Positions 43,678 to 53,229 of a stretch of DNA of 60,767 nucleotides are shown in pieces. Made by a program: the position numbers and the translations under genes. Below the pieces are notes generated by a model that made no database searches, was not told the origin of the DNA, and saw only the letters and a list, made by a program, of their open reading frames with translations. This DNA comes from Candidatus Bipolaricaulota bacterium (lineage in GTDB: Bacteria; Bipolaricaulota; Bipolaricaulia; M55B111). Within the stretch, counting starts at the first letter, position 1, and each line of letters begins with the position of its first letter. The stretch lies in NCBI GenBank assembly GCA_018335015.1, contig JAGXKX010000004.1:1-60767 (forward strand). Direction: 5' to 3'.

Positions 43678-44853
43678 TTAATCCCCCTGGAACGATTCCA
43701 CGATTCTTCGATAACTTTCCTCACTACCCAGCACGTCTACTCCGGCCATCGCTAAGGCTTTTGCCGCTGTCAACATTGCGGAATAACCAGCGTCGGAGTT
43801 GGACGCTTCCGCAAAAGCCTTCGAGTGGGACGGCGTGTCTTCCTCTGCAATTCTAATATAAGGATGGACCGCGGGAATTTTCTGGCTTACGTCTCCCATG
43901 TCGGTCGACCCCATGCCGCCTTCGTAGTCCTCGACCTCTTCCCCGAGCGCTTCGAAATTATCCTTTACCAGGTCGGCAAGCACGGGATTTGGCTCCATCG
44001 GTTGATAGCCGTGGCCCTCTTCGGTTATCTCGAGCTCGGCTCCCGTGGCGAGTGCCCCCGCTTCGGCACAGTTCTTGACTTTTTCCAGTAGTTCCTCCAG
44101 ATCCGAGGGCTCAGCGGCACGTACGTAGAAGCGAGCCGACGCGTGTTCCGGGACTATGTTCGGCTTTTCTCCTCCATCCGTAATTATTCCGTGAATACGG
44201 GAACTCTCCTTCGTGTGCTCCCTCAGCGCGTTGACGTTGTTGAAAGTCGTGATGACCGCGTCCAGAGCGTTAATTCCCTCCTCGGGTTGAGCAGAAGCGT
44301 GTGCCGCTTCTCCATAGAAGTCGAACTCCAGCTCCTGGACCCCCAGACTTCCTCGGCCCACCAGGGTCCTGTCCGACGGGTGAACCATCATCGCGACGTC
44401 CACCTCGTCAAAGACGCCGGAATTGATAAGTTCGATCTTACCGCCTCCTCCCTCTTCAGCCGGCGTTCCAACAACCAGGACCTGGCCGTCCAGCCGGTCC
44501 ATTACCGAGCAGAGACCTAGCCCGGCACCCAGACCTATGGTGGCAATCAGGTTGTGTCCGCAGGCGTGACCAAGGCCGGGTAGGGCGTCGTACTCGCTCA
44601 AAAACGCAATTGTAGGTCCCTCCCCTCCACTGGGACAGCGAGCGAGGAAGGCAGTATCCATTCCACCTAAGCCTCGGTCTACTGTGAAACCTCGTTCCTC
44701 CAGTTCTTCAGTCAACCATTCCATCGCCCTGTATTCTTCAAATTTCAGTTCCGGGTTGTCAAAAATTTGCCTGCCTAGATCGATTAGACCACCGGAGATT
44801 CCATCCAGCTCTTCTTTTACTTCTTCTTTTAGTGACCTAAGTTTCTCTGACAT
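43678..44853 (-). CDS. M20-family amidohydrolase (aminoacyl/aminobenzoyl-glutamate hydrolase-like)
   Basis: A 391-aa metal-dependent amidohydrolase. Metal-binding blocks are GHACGHNLIATIG and TPAEEGGGGKIELIN, followed by the dimerisation domain with DFYGEAAHASAQPEEGINALDAVI and a final catalytic His in DTPSHSKAFAEAS. It resembles the IAA-amino-acid hydrolase and AbgB branch. The substrate is probably an N-acyl or N-aminobenzoyl amino acid. First gene of a pair with coaX. Confidence 0.87.
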   Translation of the reverse strand: MSEKLRSLKEEVKEELDGISGGLIDLGRQIFDNPELKFEEYRAMEWLTEELEERGFTVDRGLGGMDTAFLARCPSGGEGPTIAFLSEYDALPGLGHACGHNLIATIGLGAGLGLCSVMDRLDGQVLVVGTPAEEGGGGKIELINSGVFDEVDVAMMVHPSDRTLVGRGSLGVQELEFDFYGEAAHASAQPEEGINALDAVITTFNNVNALREHTKESSRIHGIITDGGEKPNIVPEHASARFYVRAAEPSDLEELLEKVKNCAEAGALATGAELEITEEGHGYQPMEPNPVLADLVKDNFEALGEEVEDYEGGMGSTDMGDVSQKIPAVHPYIRIAEEDTPSHSKAFAEASNSDAGYSAMLTAAKALAMAGVDVLGSEESYRRIVESFQGD

Positions 44854-44965
44854 ATTACCACCCTACAGGTATCAAAAGAGATAACTTTTGATCAGAATAA
44901 TGAAAACTGTCCTTTTTATCGTTTTCCTTCCAACCTCGGTAATTTAAGTCCTAATTGATCAAATA

Positions 44966-44991
44966 GAAAACCCCGGAGGATAATCTCCGGG
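44966..44991 (-). terminator. Terminator of rex
   Basis: On the minus strand CCCGGAG - ATTATC - CTCCGGG is followed by GTTTTCTATTT, starting 37 nt after the rex stop codon. Confidence 0.75.
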
Positions 44992-45027
44992 AATTCGAAG
45001 AACAAGAATGCCCAGGCGGATTGGATT

Positions 45028-45645
45028 CTACAGGTAATAGACGAGCTGTTCCAGCTCTTTCGTTATGTCGACCTGAGCGAGCTGGACGTCTTCCGGCAAA
45101 TCCAGCAGGGTCGGAGCAAAGTTGAGCAATCCCGTGACCCCTCCTTCCACCAACATATCGGCGACTTTCTGGGCGGAAGAAGCGGGCACAGCGATTATTC
45201 CCAGTTTGACGTCCACTTCGGAAATTCTGTCGGAAAGGTTCGAGACGTCTTCCACTTCGACTCCGTTGATTTCCTTTCCGATCAATTGGGGGTTACTATC
45301 GAACGCCATTGTCACTTCAAACACCCGCCTGTCGAACCCGGAGTACGTCAATAGAGCCGAGCCGATATTACCCACGCCAACAAGTGCCATCTTCCAGTGC
45401 CTATCCAGGTTGAGAATTTCTCTGATCTCCGAGGCGAGTTTTTCCGTCTCGTAACCCACGCCTCGCTTTCCAAAATCGCCGAAATAAGAAAGGTCCTTCC
45501 TAACCTGAGCTGAATTCAGATTCAACCTACTTGAAAAATTTTCGGAGGAAATATTTTCTTCGCCCTGGTCGATCAATTTGTCCAGGCAACGTAGATATAG
45601 CGGCAACCTATCGATCGTTTCTTTGGGTATTCTTCTTTCTTTCAT
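45028..45645 (-). CDS. rex: Redox-sensing transcriptional repressor Rex
   Basis: Represses anaerobic and fermentative genes until NADH rises relative to NAD+. I start it at the ATG at 45645 (205 aa, MKERRIPKETIDRLPLYLRCL); the track adds 19 residues with no support. The winged helix has LNLNSAQVRKDLSYFGDFGKRGVGY and the NAD fold ALVGVGNIGSALLTY. Monocistronic with its own terminator and candidate promoter. Possible targets in the window are the 4Fe-4S protein gene and hypCDE. Confidence 0.95.
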   Translation of the reverse strand: MKERRIPKETIDRLPLYLRCLDKLIDQGEENISSENFSSRLNLNSAQVRKDLSYFGDFGKRGVGYETEKLASEIREILNLDRHWKMALVGVGNIGSALLTYSGFDRRVFEVTMAFDSNPQLIGKEINGVEVEDVSNLSDRISEVDVKLGIIAVPASSAQKVADMLVEGGVTGLLNFAPTLLDLPEDVQLAQVDITKELEQLVYYL

Positions 45646-45709
45646 TATCGAGTAACCCCTTATTTTCAATTTGAGTCTACTGCCGGTCGTCCTAAGTCTC
45701 AATTCAATA

Positions 45710-45737
45710 ATTATATGGATATTTATCGAGAAGGCAA
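45710..45737 (-). promoter_or_regulatory. Candidate promoter of rex
   Basis: On the minus strand TTGCCT, 16 nt, TATAAT, about 65 nt upstream of the chosen rex start. I see no Rex-like palindrome here, so autoregulation is not supported by sequence. Confidence 0.45.
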
Positions 45738-45891
45738 ATATATTGCGAGATATCGGGTTTTTACGGGAAAATCAGGAACTTGCCGGGATGGGCAGAATAT
45801 TATTGACTCGGTTTCTCCCTGGTCACTCATTCCTTTGCAAAGAATAACCCGTTCTAATATCCTTAATGGAAACTAAAGGAGGTGCTCTTTA

Positions 45892-46962
45892 ATGCACGAG
45901 AAATTATTCACACCCGGCCCAACCGAAGTAAGGACCGAACTTCTTCAGGAACTTTCAACGGCTCAGATTCACCACAGAACCGACGAGTTCAGCGATCTTT
46001 ACGACGAGATTCAACCCAGGTTACAAAAACTTCTCTACACGGATAATCCCGTGTTCCTGTTCACTTCATCCTCGACGGGAGCCATGGAATCGGCGGTAAC
46101 GAACGGCGTAAAGAAAAAATGTCTTACTGTTTCCAACGGTGCTTTTTCCGGGAGATGGCATAAAATTACGCTTAAGAACGGGGTGCCAGCCGACGAGATC
46201 GAACGAGATTGGGGAGAACCCGTCCCCCCCGAAGCGATTGACGAAAAGCTTTCCACCGGGAACTACGACGCGGTAACCATGGTCTTCAACGAAACGTCAA
46301 CCGGCATGATGAACCCGGTTAAGGAAGTCAGTGAAGTAGTTAGCAATTACGAAGACGTTCTGTTCCTCGTCGACGCCGTCTCCGGAATGGCTGGAGCAAA
46401 AATTAAAGTAGACGAATGGGGCATAGACATGTGCCTCGCAGGCGTACAGAAGGCCTTCGGGCTACCTTCCGGCCTGGCAGTAGCTTCGGTAAGCGACAAG
46501 CTGCTGGAAAGAGCAGAAGAAGTCGAGCCCAGGAGTTATTACTTCAACCTGCCGCTATTACACAAGTACCACAAGCGAAGTCAGACGAGAACTACACCGG
46601 CCATACCGCAAATAATTGCCCTCAGGAAACAGCTCGAATACATAGTTGAAGAGGAAGGAATTGAAAACCGTTTCGCCAGACACGAAAAGCTTTCAGGTAT
46701 CGTCCAGGACTGGGCCAAGAAGTACTTCGACATATTCCCCGCGGAGGGTTATTGGTCCAAGACACTTACCTGCGTCAAGAATACCAGGGGGGTTTCAGTT
46801 GCAGATCTGAACCAGGAGTTAATCGAAAAGCACAACCTCAGAATCGCTAACGGTTACGGGGATATGAAGGAAGAAACGTTCCGAATCTCCAACATGGCTG
46901 ACACTTCTGAACCGGATATCCGAGGGCTGCTGGCGACGATAAACGACATCCTCGGACTCTAA
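45892..46962 (+). CDS. Class V aminotransferase (alanine--glyoxylate / serine-pyruvate type)
   Basis: A 356-aa PLP enzyme with the family start KLFTPGPTEVRTELL, TSSSTGAMESAVTN, VDAVSGMAGAKIKVDEWGIDMCLAGVQKAFGLPSGLA (the K of VQK is the PLP lysine). AAAGGAGGTG precedes the ATG. Directly followed by serA, so it probably does the transamination of phosphohydroxypyruvate or serine/glyoxylate. In archaea and Thermotoga-like bacteria similar enzymes replace SerC; that role here is inferred from context. Confidence 0.88.
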   Translation: MHEKLFTPGPTEVRTELLQELSTAQIHHRTDEFSDLYDEIQPRLQKLLYTDNPVFLFTSSSTGAMESAVTNGVKKKCLTVSNGAFSGRWHKITLKNGVPADEIERDWGEPVPPEAIDEKLSTGNYDAVTMVFNETSTGMMNPVKEVSEVVSNYEDVLFLVDAVSGMAGAKIKVDEWGIDMCLAGVQKAFGLPSGLAVASVSDKLLERAEEVEPRSYYFNLPLLHKYHKRSQTRTTPAIPQIIALRKQLEYIVEEEGIENRFARHEKLSGIVQDWAKKYFDIFPAEGYWSKTLTCVKNTRGVSVADLNQELIEKHNLRIANGYGDMKEETFRISNMADTSEPDIRGLLATINDILGL

Positions 46963-46980
46963 AAAGGAGGGTAAGTAAAA

Positions 46981-47895
46981 ATGGTTAAATTACTAATTTC
47001 GGATCCGATAGCGGACGAGGGGGTAGAAAAACTCGAAAGGGCGGGGTTCGAGCCCGATCACAAGTACGACCTATCCGCCGAGGAGCTCAAAGATGAGATA
47101 GGGCAATACGAGGGGATCGTGGTTCGATCCGGGACCAAACTACGGGCTTCCATCCTGGACGCAGCTGAGGGGCTGAAGATCATCGTCAGAGCGGGCGTGG
47201 GACTGGACAACATCGACCTCGATCGAGCGGACGAGCTCGGTATCGAGGTCCAAAACACTCCGGCAGCCAGCTCAAATTCAGTAGCGGAGCTGGCTCTGGG
47301 TCACATGTTCTCCCTTGCCCGTGAGATACCGCGCGGAACGGCGTCCCTGAAGAAGCAAAAGTGGATAAAGAGCGACCTGTACGGCACGGAACTTGCCGGA
47401 AAAACCCTGGGTATAATAGGGGTCGGGAGGATCGGCAGTCTGGTCGCGGAGAAAGGGATGGCGCTTGGCATGGAAGCAATAGCTTACGACAAATTCGTCG
47501 AGGAGTCCCCGGTAGAAGGTGTAGAGATGGTTAACCTGGATCGATTGCTAAGCGATTCCGACTACCTAACTCTACACATACCGTTTATCGAATCGGAAGG
47601 GGCGACGATCGCCGAACCGGAGTTGAAGAAAATGAAGGATTCTGCCTACCTGATAAACTGCGCTCGTGGAGGAGTGGTGGACGAAAAAGCGCTAAAACAG
47701 GCGTTGAGCAACGACTGGATCGCCGGGGCCGCTCTCGACGTATTCACGGAAGAGCCCCCCGAGGACGAGGAACTGCTGTCATTTGAGAACCTCTCACTGA
47801 CGCCCCACCTGGGTGCTTCCACAGCGGAGGCCCAGACAAGGGTCGGAACGCAGGCTGCAGACGAACTAATTGATTTTTTCGACAAGGAGGAATAA
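46981..47895 (+). CDS. serA: D-3-phosphoglycerate dehydrogenase, short form
   Basis: First step of serine synthesis. The 304-aa protein has both halves of the D-2-hydroxyacid dehydrogenase fold (VRAGVGLDNIDLDRADELGIEV; GKTLGIIGVGRIGSLVAEKG; INCARGGVVDEKAL; LTPHLGASTAEAQ). It ends there, without the ACT domain used for serine feedback in longer SerA. Part of a four-gene run with 3-18 nt gaps. Confidence 0.9.
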   Translation: MVKLLISDPIADEGVEKLERAGFEPDHKYDLSAEELKDEIGQYEGIVVRSGTKLRASILDAAEGLKIIVRAGVGLDNIDLDRADELGIEVQNTPAASSNSVAELALGHMFSLAREIPRGTASLKKQKWIKSDLYGTELAGKTLGIIGVGRIGSLVAEKGMALGMEAIAYDKFVEESPVEGVEMVNLDRLLSDSDYLTLHIPFIESEGATIAEPELKKMKDSAYLINCARGGVVDEKALKQALSNDWIAGAALDVFTEEPPEDEELLSFENLSLTPHLGASTAEAQTRVGTQAADELIDFFDKEE

Positions 47896-47898
47896 CAG

Positions 47899-49200
47899 AT
47901 GGCTGAAGTCTATCCTTTTCAGGGATACCGATACAATCCGGAAAAAGTGGGCGACGTAAACCGCGTAGTTAGCCCACCGTACGATAAGATCGACGAAGAA
48001 GAGCGAGAAGACCTGGCCAACGAGAGTCTCTACAACATAGTCAGAATAATTCTAAGCAGGGCGAAAGACGAGGGAGAAGACAGGTACGAGCGGGCCGCAA
48101 AGAACCTTCAGGACTGGGTTGACGAAGGCGTCCTGCAGAGAGACGAGCAACCGGCCTTCTACGCCTACTATCAGAAATACGAAGCCGAGGGCGAAAAGAA
48201 AGTTCGAAAAGGCTTTATTGGACTAGGAAAAATTGAAGAAGGAGAAGGGGTCAAAGCACACGAAGAAACGATGTCCGGACCCAAAGCCGACAGGCTCCGG
48301 CTGCTCAGGGCGACGGAAGCCAACTTTGGCCAGATATTCATGCTCTATTCCGACCCCGAAAACGAGGTAACGGATGTAATGAACCGGGCAAAGGGAGAAA
48401 AGTCCGTCCTGGAAGTCAAGGATAAATACAGGAACACACACCAGATCTGGAAACTAACCGACGAGGAAATAAAGGAGCAAATCAAGGAAGAGATGAAGGA
48501 TAAAAGCCTTTACATAGCTGACGGCCACCACAGGTACGAAACCGCCCTGAACTACAGAAACGAGTGCAGGGAAAAGGGCTGGGAATCGCCCGAAAGTGGC
48601 GGTTTCGATACCAGAATGATGACTTTCGTAAACGTTGACGATCCCGGCCTGAGCATACTGGCGACCCACAGACTGCTCCACGACCTCAAGAACTTCAGAC
48701 CTCACGGCGTGCTTGACAAAGCAAGGAAACACTTCTCCATCACCCGATACGACGAAAGAGAGGACCTGCTGGAGAAGCTGGACGCGGACAGAGGAGAAAA
48801 ACACACCTTCGGTTACAGGGCAAAAGACGACAAAGCCTACTGGAGCCTTACCCTTCGCGACGAATCCATTATGGCCGAACTGCTTCCGGACAAGTCGGAA
48901 TCCTGGCGGGGTCTTGACGTCGCTATTCTCCACAAGCTCGTCCTCGAAAACTATCTGGGAATTGACGAAGAAGCACTGGAAGAAAAACGAAACCTGGAAT
49001 ACGTCAGGGGTCGAGAGAAAGCTCTAGACATGCTCAAAGAGGGAAGATATCAGGGCGCCTTCATCATGAATCCGACGAGAATAGACCAGGTTAAAGAAGT
49101 TGCTGACAGGGGAGAAAAGATGCCTCAGAAATCGACCGACTTCTATCCCAAATTGCTGACGGGTCCCGTGCTTCACAAATTACAAATCGACAAAGGTTAG
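47899..49200 (+). CDS. DUF1015 family protein
   Basis: A 433-aa protein of the widespread DUF1015 family, with the conserved N-terminal VYPFQGYRYNPEKVGDVNRVVSPPYDKI and the central motif YIADGHHRYETALNYRNE. The biochemical role is not firmly established. It very often accompanies serA and class V aminotransferase genes, which suggests a function in serine or glycine metabolism. It starts 3 nt after serA and ends 3 nt before alaS. Confidence 0.9.
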   Translation: MAEVYPFQGYRYNPEKVGDVNRVVSPPYDKIDEEEREDLANESLYNIVRIILSRAKDEGEDRYERAAKNLQDWVDEGVLQRDEQPAFYAYYQKYEAEGEKKVRKGFIGLGKIEEGEGVKAHEETMSGPKADRLRLLRATEANFGQIFMLYSDPENEVTDVMNRAKGEKSVLEVKDKYRNTHQIWKLTDEEIKEQIKEEMKDKSLYIADGHHRYETALNYRNECREKGWESPESGGFDTRMMTFVNVDDPGLSILATHRLLHDLKNFRPHGVLDKARKHFSITRYDEREDLLEKLDADRGEKHTFGYRAKDDKAYWSLTLRDESIMAELLPDKSESWRGLDVAILHKLVLENYLGIDEEALEEKRNLEYVRGREKALDMLKEGRYQGAFIMNPTRIDQVKEVADRGEKMPQKSTDFYPKLLTGPVLHKLQIDKG

Positions 49201-49203
49201 GTT

Positions 49204-51816
49204 ATGGAGTGGACGACGGACGAACTTAGAGAAGCGTACCTGCGATATTTCGAGGAAAGAGATCACCGGAGAAAGGAGGGGTCAGGGCTGATTCCCGACG
49301 ATCCTTCCATGCTTTTTACTTCGGCAGGTATGGTGCAGTTCAAAGATATCTTCTGGGGCAAAAGGGAGCCGGAGGAAACCCGGGTTACCACATGTCAGAA
49401 GTGCTTCCGGGCTAACGATATCGAGCGTGTCGGCGAAACCTGGTACCACCATACCTTCTTCGAAATGCTCGGGAACTTCTCCTTTGGTGATTACTTCAAG
49501 AGAGGAGCTATCGAACTTGCCTGGGAATTCGTCACCGCGGTCCTCTCGTTTGAGAAGGAAAACCTCTGGGTCTCCGTTTACGAGACGGACGACGAAGCCT
49601 ACGCCGTCTGGCGCGACGAAATAGGCGTCCCGGAGCGGAAGATAGCCAGGCTGGGCAAGGACGAAAACTGGTGGGGGCCGGTGGGCGATTCCGGACCCTG
49701 CGGGCCCGACTCCGAGATATTTTACGACGCGGGCGAGGAATACAGCTGTGGCCCGGACTGCGAGGGGGTAGCCTGTGACTGTAACAGGTTCAACGAACTA
49801 TGGAACCTGGTCTTCACCGGCTACCAGATGAATAGACAGGGGGAAGTAGAAGAGCTGGAGCGACAGAATATTGATACTGGAATGGGATTAGAAAGGGTAG
49901 CCGCGGTTCTCCAGGGAGTGGATTCCGATTTCGAAATAGACGTGTTCCGTCCGTTAATCGAGGAATTAAAGGAGATAATTGGTCTCAACGACTACTCACC
50001 CGAAAAAACCAGCTACGTCCATAGAATCGGCGACCACTTACGAGGCGCGGCCTTTCTGATATCCGAGGGCGTGATTCCCGCCAACGAAGGCAGGGGCTAC
50101 GTGCTGCGCCGGATTATTCGGCGTGCCGTTCAGGCAGGGGATAGGCTCGGAATGAAGGAAACGTTTTTGACTTCGGCCCTGCCCCCGATTTACGATACAA
50201 TGGGAGGAACTTACCCTGAACTCGTCGATCGCAAGGACCTGATAGAGAACGTAATTGACCACGAAGAAGGAAGCTACAGAAATACCCTCAACGAAGGAGA
50301 ACAGCTATTTTACCGGCTGGCTTCCGACTTAAGAGAAGAAGAAAAGAAGGTAATTCCCGGCGAGGACGCCTTTCGGCTATACGATACGCACGGTCTACCG
50401 CTATCGTTCCTGAAAGAACTGGCGAACGAGGAGAACCTGGAAGTCGACGAAGAAGGGTTCGAGCAGGAAATGGCCAAGCAGAGGTCGAGATCGAGAAGCG
50501 AGCAGGAAGATGCTGAAGGGCTGCACGAGGTCGCCGACGTCCCGGAGACTGAATTCGTTGGCTACGAAAAGGACTGCCTAAAAGCGCAGGTCCTTGCTCT
50601 TATAGGCGACGGAGAAAAAACCGACCGGCTTTCGGAAGGGGAGGAAGGTGTGGCGGTACTGGACAGAACCCCGTTCTACGCCGAAGCTGGAGGGCAGGTG
50701 AGTGACGTGGGCACGCTGGAGGCCGAGGACTCCAGAGCTGCCGTCCACAAAGTAGTGGAAAGAAAAGGTATTTACTACCATCGGCTGGAAATGGAAACGG
50801 GCAGACTAAAGGTTGATGATAATATTGAAGCAAGGATAGAAACGAGGAAAAGGAGGAGTACGGAGCGAAACCACACGGGCACTCACCTGCTCCACCAGGC
50901 TCTCCAGCAAGTACTGGGGCCTCACGTAGTCCAGTCCGGTTCGAAAGTGGCACCCGAGGAGTTGAGATTCGACTTCAACCACTTCGAAATCCCTACCGAA
51001 GAAGAGCAGCGGGAAATCGAAAACCTGGTAAACGATGTTGTGCTCTCCGATAGACCGGTGTCCAAGAACTGGGTGGATAGCGTCGAGAAGGCTAAAGAAC
51101 TCGGGGCGGCCGCCCACTTCGAAGAGGAATACCGGGGAAAGGAGAAACTAAGGACGATAACGGTAGAGGGTTTCAGCAAGGAGCTCTGCGGAGGAACCCA
51201 CGTAAGCCGAACGGGGGAGATAGGTGGCTTTGCGATTCAGTCGATCGAAACTATCGCCTCGGGCATTCGACGGATAAGAGCCGTTACCGGTGAGAATTTC
51301 CTCTCCGAATTCAGGAGCCAGCGCGACCGGCTCGAAAGGCTGGCCGAACTGGCCGGTTCCGGAAAGTCCGGGATCGTAAAGCGGTTCGAATCGATATTAT
51401 CCCAGCAGGAAACACTGAGGAACGAGTTGGAGAGAAAAACCGAGAGGTTACTGTCCACGGTAAAAGATCAGGTTCTCGAAGAAGCGGAGACTCTCGACGG
51501 AGTCAGGCTGGTTTCCGCTCGGCCCGAGGTCGACGGGTCGGACCTAAAACGGTTAGCCGACCACGTCGAAAAGGAAGTCGACGGAGTAGTTATTTTAGGC
51601 ACGACCGAGGAGGACAGCGCCTCGATAGTCTGCAAGGTAACGAAATCCCTCACTGACGTGCTGGACGCGGGAGAAATCGTCAGGGAAGCTTCGGCAGTTC
51701 TTGGCGGAGGAGGCGGCGGCTCGGCCAACTTTGCCCAGGGAGGAGGCCCGAAAAAGGACCAGATCGACGAAGCGCTGCGGTCCGGGGCTAACATCGTAAG
51801 ATCGACGATCGGGTAG
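49204..51816 (+). CDS. alaS: Alanyl-tRNA synthetase
   Basis: 870 aa, full length. The catalytic core has LFTSAGMVQFKDIFWG and FRANDIERVGETWYHHTFFEMLGNFSFGDYFK. The editing domain has the zinc ligands HTGTHLLHQAL and CGGTHVSRTGEIGGF, and the C-Ala domain ends with GGGGGGSANFAQGGG. It is unusual to find it as the last gene of a serine-type operon; it might balance alanine/serine pools, since AlaRS mischarges serine. Fourteen nt after its stop begins MITE-like copy f. Confidence 0.97.
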   Translation: MEWTTDELREAYLRYFEERDHRRKEGSGLIPDDPSMLFTSAGMVQFKDIFWGKREPEETRVTTCQKCFRANDIERVGETWYHHTFFEMLGNFSFGDYFKRGAIELAWEFVTAVLSFEKENLWVSVYETDDEAYAVWRDEIGVPERKIARLGKDENWWGPVGDSGPCGPDSEIFYDAGEEYSCGPDCEGVACDCNRFNELWNLVFTGYQMNRQGEVEELERQNIDTGMGLERVAAVLQGVDSDFEIDVFRPLIEELKEIIGLNDYSPEKTSYVHRIGDHLRGAAFLISEGVIPANEGRGYVLRRIIRRAVQAGDRLGMKETFLTSALPPIYDTMGGTYPELVDRKDLIENVIDHEEGSYRNTLNEGEQLFYRLASDLREEEKKVIPGEDAFRLYDTHGLPLSFLKELANEENLEVDEEGFEQEMAKQRSRSRSEQEDAEGLHEVADVPETEFVGYEKDCLKAQVLALIGDGEKTDRLSEGEEGVAVLDRTPFYAEAGGQVSDVGTLEAEDSRAAVHKVVERKGIYYHRLEMETGRLKVDDNIEARIETRKRRSTERNHTGTHLLHQALQQVLGPHVVQSGSKVAPEELRFDFNHFEIPTEEEQREIENLVNDVVLSDRPVSKNWVDSVEKAKELGAAAHFEEEYRGKEKLRTITVEGFSKELCGGTHVSRTGEIGGFAIQSIETIASGIRRIRAVTGENFLSEFRSQRDRLERLAELAGSGKSGIVKRFESILSQQETLRNELERKTERLLSTVKDQVLEEAETLDGVRLVSARPEVDGSDLKRLADHVEKEVDGVVILGTTEEDSASIVCKVTKSLTDVLDAGEIVREASAVLGGGGGGSANFAQGGGPKKDQIDEALRSGANIVRSTIG

Positions 51817-51829
51817 TCCGGCTTCTCAA

Positions 51830-51950
51830 GCTCTCCCCCACTTACCTGACAACTGATTTAACCTTTAAAACTTACCAGTAGACGAAATCCGGCAGTCAGG
51901 TAAGTGGGGGAGAGCAGTCAACTATGTACGACAGTGGGAAAAGAACTGAG
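51830..51950. mobile_element. MITE-like palindromic element, copy f (left arm missing)
   Basis: Perfect 20-bp stem GCTCTCCCCCACTTACCTGA (51830-51849 with 51896-51915), core forward, short right arm ending GGGAAAAGAACTGAG at 51950. The left long arm is absent: the stem begins 14 nt after the alaS stop. The right end lies 7 nt from the dnaN stop codon, so both genes end against the element. Even the last stem base (A instead of G) is compensated in the other arm. Confidence 0.78.
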
Positions 51951-51956
51951 TTTCGC

Positions 51957-53138
51957 TTACCGTTCGGCCGATATCGGCATACAGACGTAAAGGAAGTCTC
52001 CTTCACCCTTTGCCGGTTCCAGTAATCCGGCGGTCTCCGAATCACGTAACCAGAGTACCACTTCGTCGGTGCTCATCCGGCGCAATGCGTCTATCAAAAA
52101 TTCTGCCTTAAAGGAAATTTCTACATCCCCTTGACTGGGCTCAATCAGCTCGACAACCTCTTCCAGTTCGCCCTTTTCGGGGGACGAAGAATACATCGTC
52201 AGACCGTCCGACCCCTCTTCAGCCCTGAGCTCGACCGCTCCCGATTCCTCTGAGGCAGTGATTTCGGCCCGGGCGAGCGTTTCCAGAGTCCTGTTCCTAT
52301 CGAGCTTGAGCGGTAGTTCGTTGTCCTCCGGTATAACCGCTTCGTATTCCGGGAACTGTTCCATTATGAGCTTGTCGGAAAAAACGACGTCGTCGGAGAC
52401 GAAGAACACTTCCGACTTCGAGGCGTAGACAGAAACTTCTTCGGACTCCGTTCCGGATAGGATCCTATCCAGCTCAGTCAGTGCGCCGGACTCTATAAGA
52501 AGATCCGTCCGCTCCTCTACCTCCGAAAGGGGTATCGTTTTGACCGACATCCTGTAGCCGTTGGTGGCGATCATCTTTAGCTGGTCCTCTTCAAATATCG
52601 TCTTTACCCCGGTCAACGACAGTCTGGTCGTCTCTTTGGCCTTCAGCGCGGCAAACGTGGTCTGTTTTATCGCGTTCTTTAATTCGTCGACGTTAATTTT
52701 TGCTACGGGTTCCTCCGGCAATTCTTCGACACTCGGATAATCCTCCGTTGATAATTGAAACAAGTCGAAATTAATAGGGCCCGAGGAGAGTTCAACTTTC
52801 TGGTTTTCTTCCGGATCGGACTTCAACCTCACTTCACCATCCTCCGGAATGCGCTGCATTATTTTTGCCAATACGTCCCCCTTGAGAACAACCGTAGAGG
52901 AACCTTCAAGGTTTGATATCGGGACCGTGCACCTCGTGGTCATCTCCAGGTCAGTCGAAGTAAGTTTGAGTTCCTCGTCCCTTATTTCCAGCTTTACCCC
53001 GGAGAGTATAGGCATATCCCGTCCGGTCCCAATACTCCTCTTCACTATATCCATGCCGTAAATTAAATCCTTCGTGGCACACTTGAAGTCGACTTCGGCT
53101 GGACTGTCCGTCCCCACGTCAAGTTCCTGATCAGTCAC
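51957..53138 (-). CDS. dnaN: DNA polymerase III beta subunit (sliding clamp)
   Basis: A 393-aa ring subunit that tethers the replicative polymerase to DNA. It has an extended, very acidic N terminus (MTDQELDVGTDSPAEVDFKC), then three clamp folds (DMPILSGVKLEI...LTSTDLEMTTRC; FAALKAKETTRLSLTGVKTIFEEDQLKMIATNGYRM), ending LYVCMPISAER where MPxR is usual. Located 43 kb from dnaA, upstream partners tmk and lspA. The high Glu/Asp content is notable. Confidence 0.94.
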   Translation of the reverse strand: MTDQELDVGTDSPAEVDFKCATKDLIYGMDIVKRSIGTGRDMPILSGVKLEIRDEELKLTSTDLEMTTRCTVPISNLEGSSTVVLKGDVLAKIMQRIPEDGEVRLKSDPEENQKVELSSGPINFDLFQLSTEDYPSVEELPEEPVAKINVDELKNAIKQTTFAALKAKETTRLSLTGVKTIFEEDQLKMIATNGYRMSVKTIPLSEVEERTDLLIESGALTELDRILSGTESEEVSVYASKSEVFFVSDDVVFSDKLIMEQFPEYEAVIPEDNELPLKLDRNRTLETLARAEITASEESGAVELRAEEGSDGLTMYSSSPEKGELEEVVELIEPSQGDVEISFKAEFLIDALRRMSTDEVVLWLRDSETAGLLEPAKGEGDFLYVCMPISAER

Positions 53139-53229
53139 TATTTTACCTCCTAATTGCGTTCATGTCTTTTAGTTTTCGCCTTAACATAATACCAACTTTC
53201 TCGGCTCTAATCACACAAACCAGACCGCC

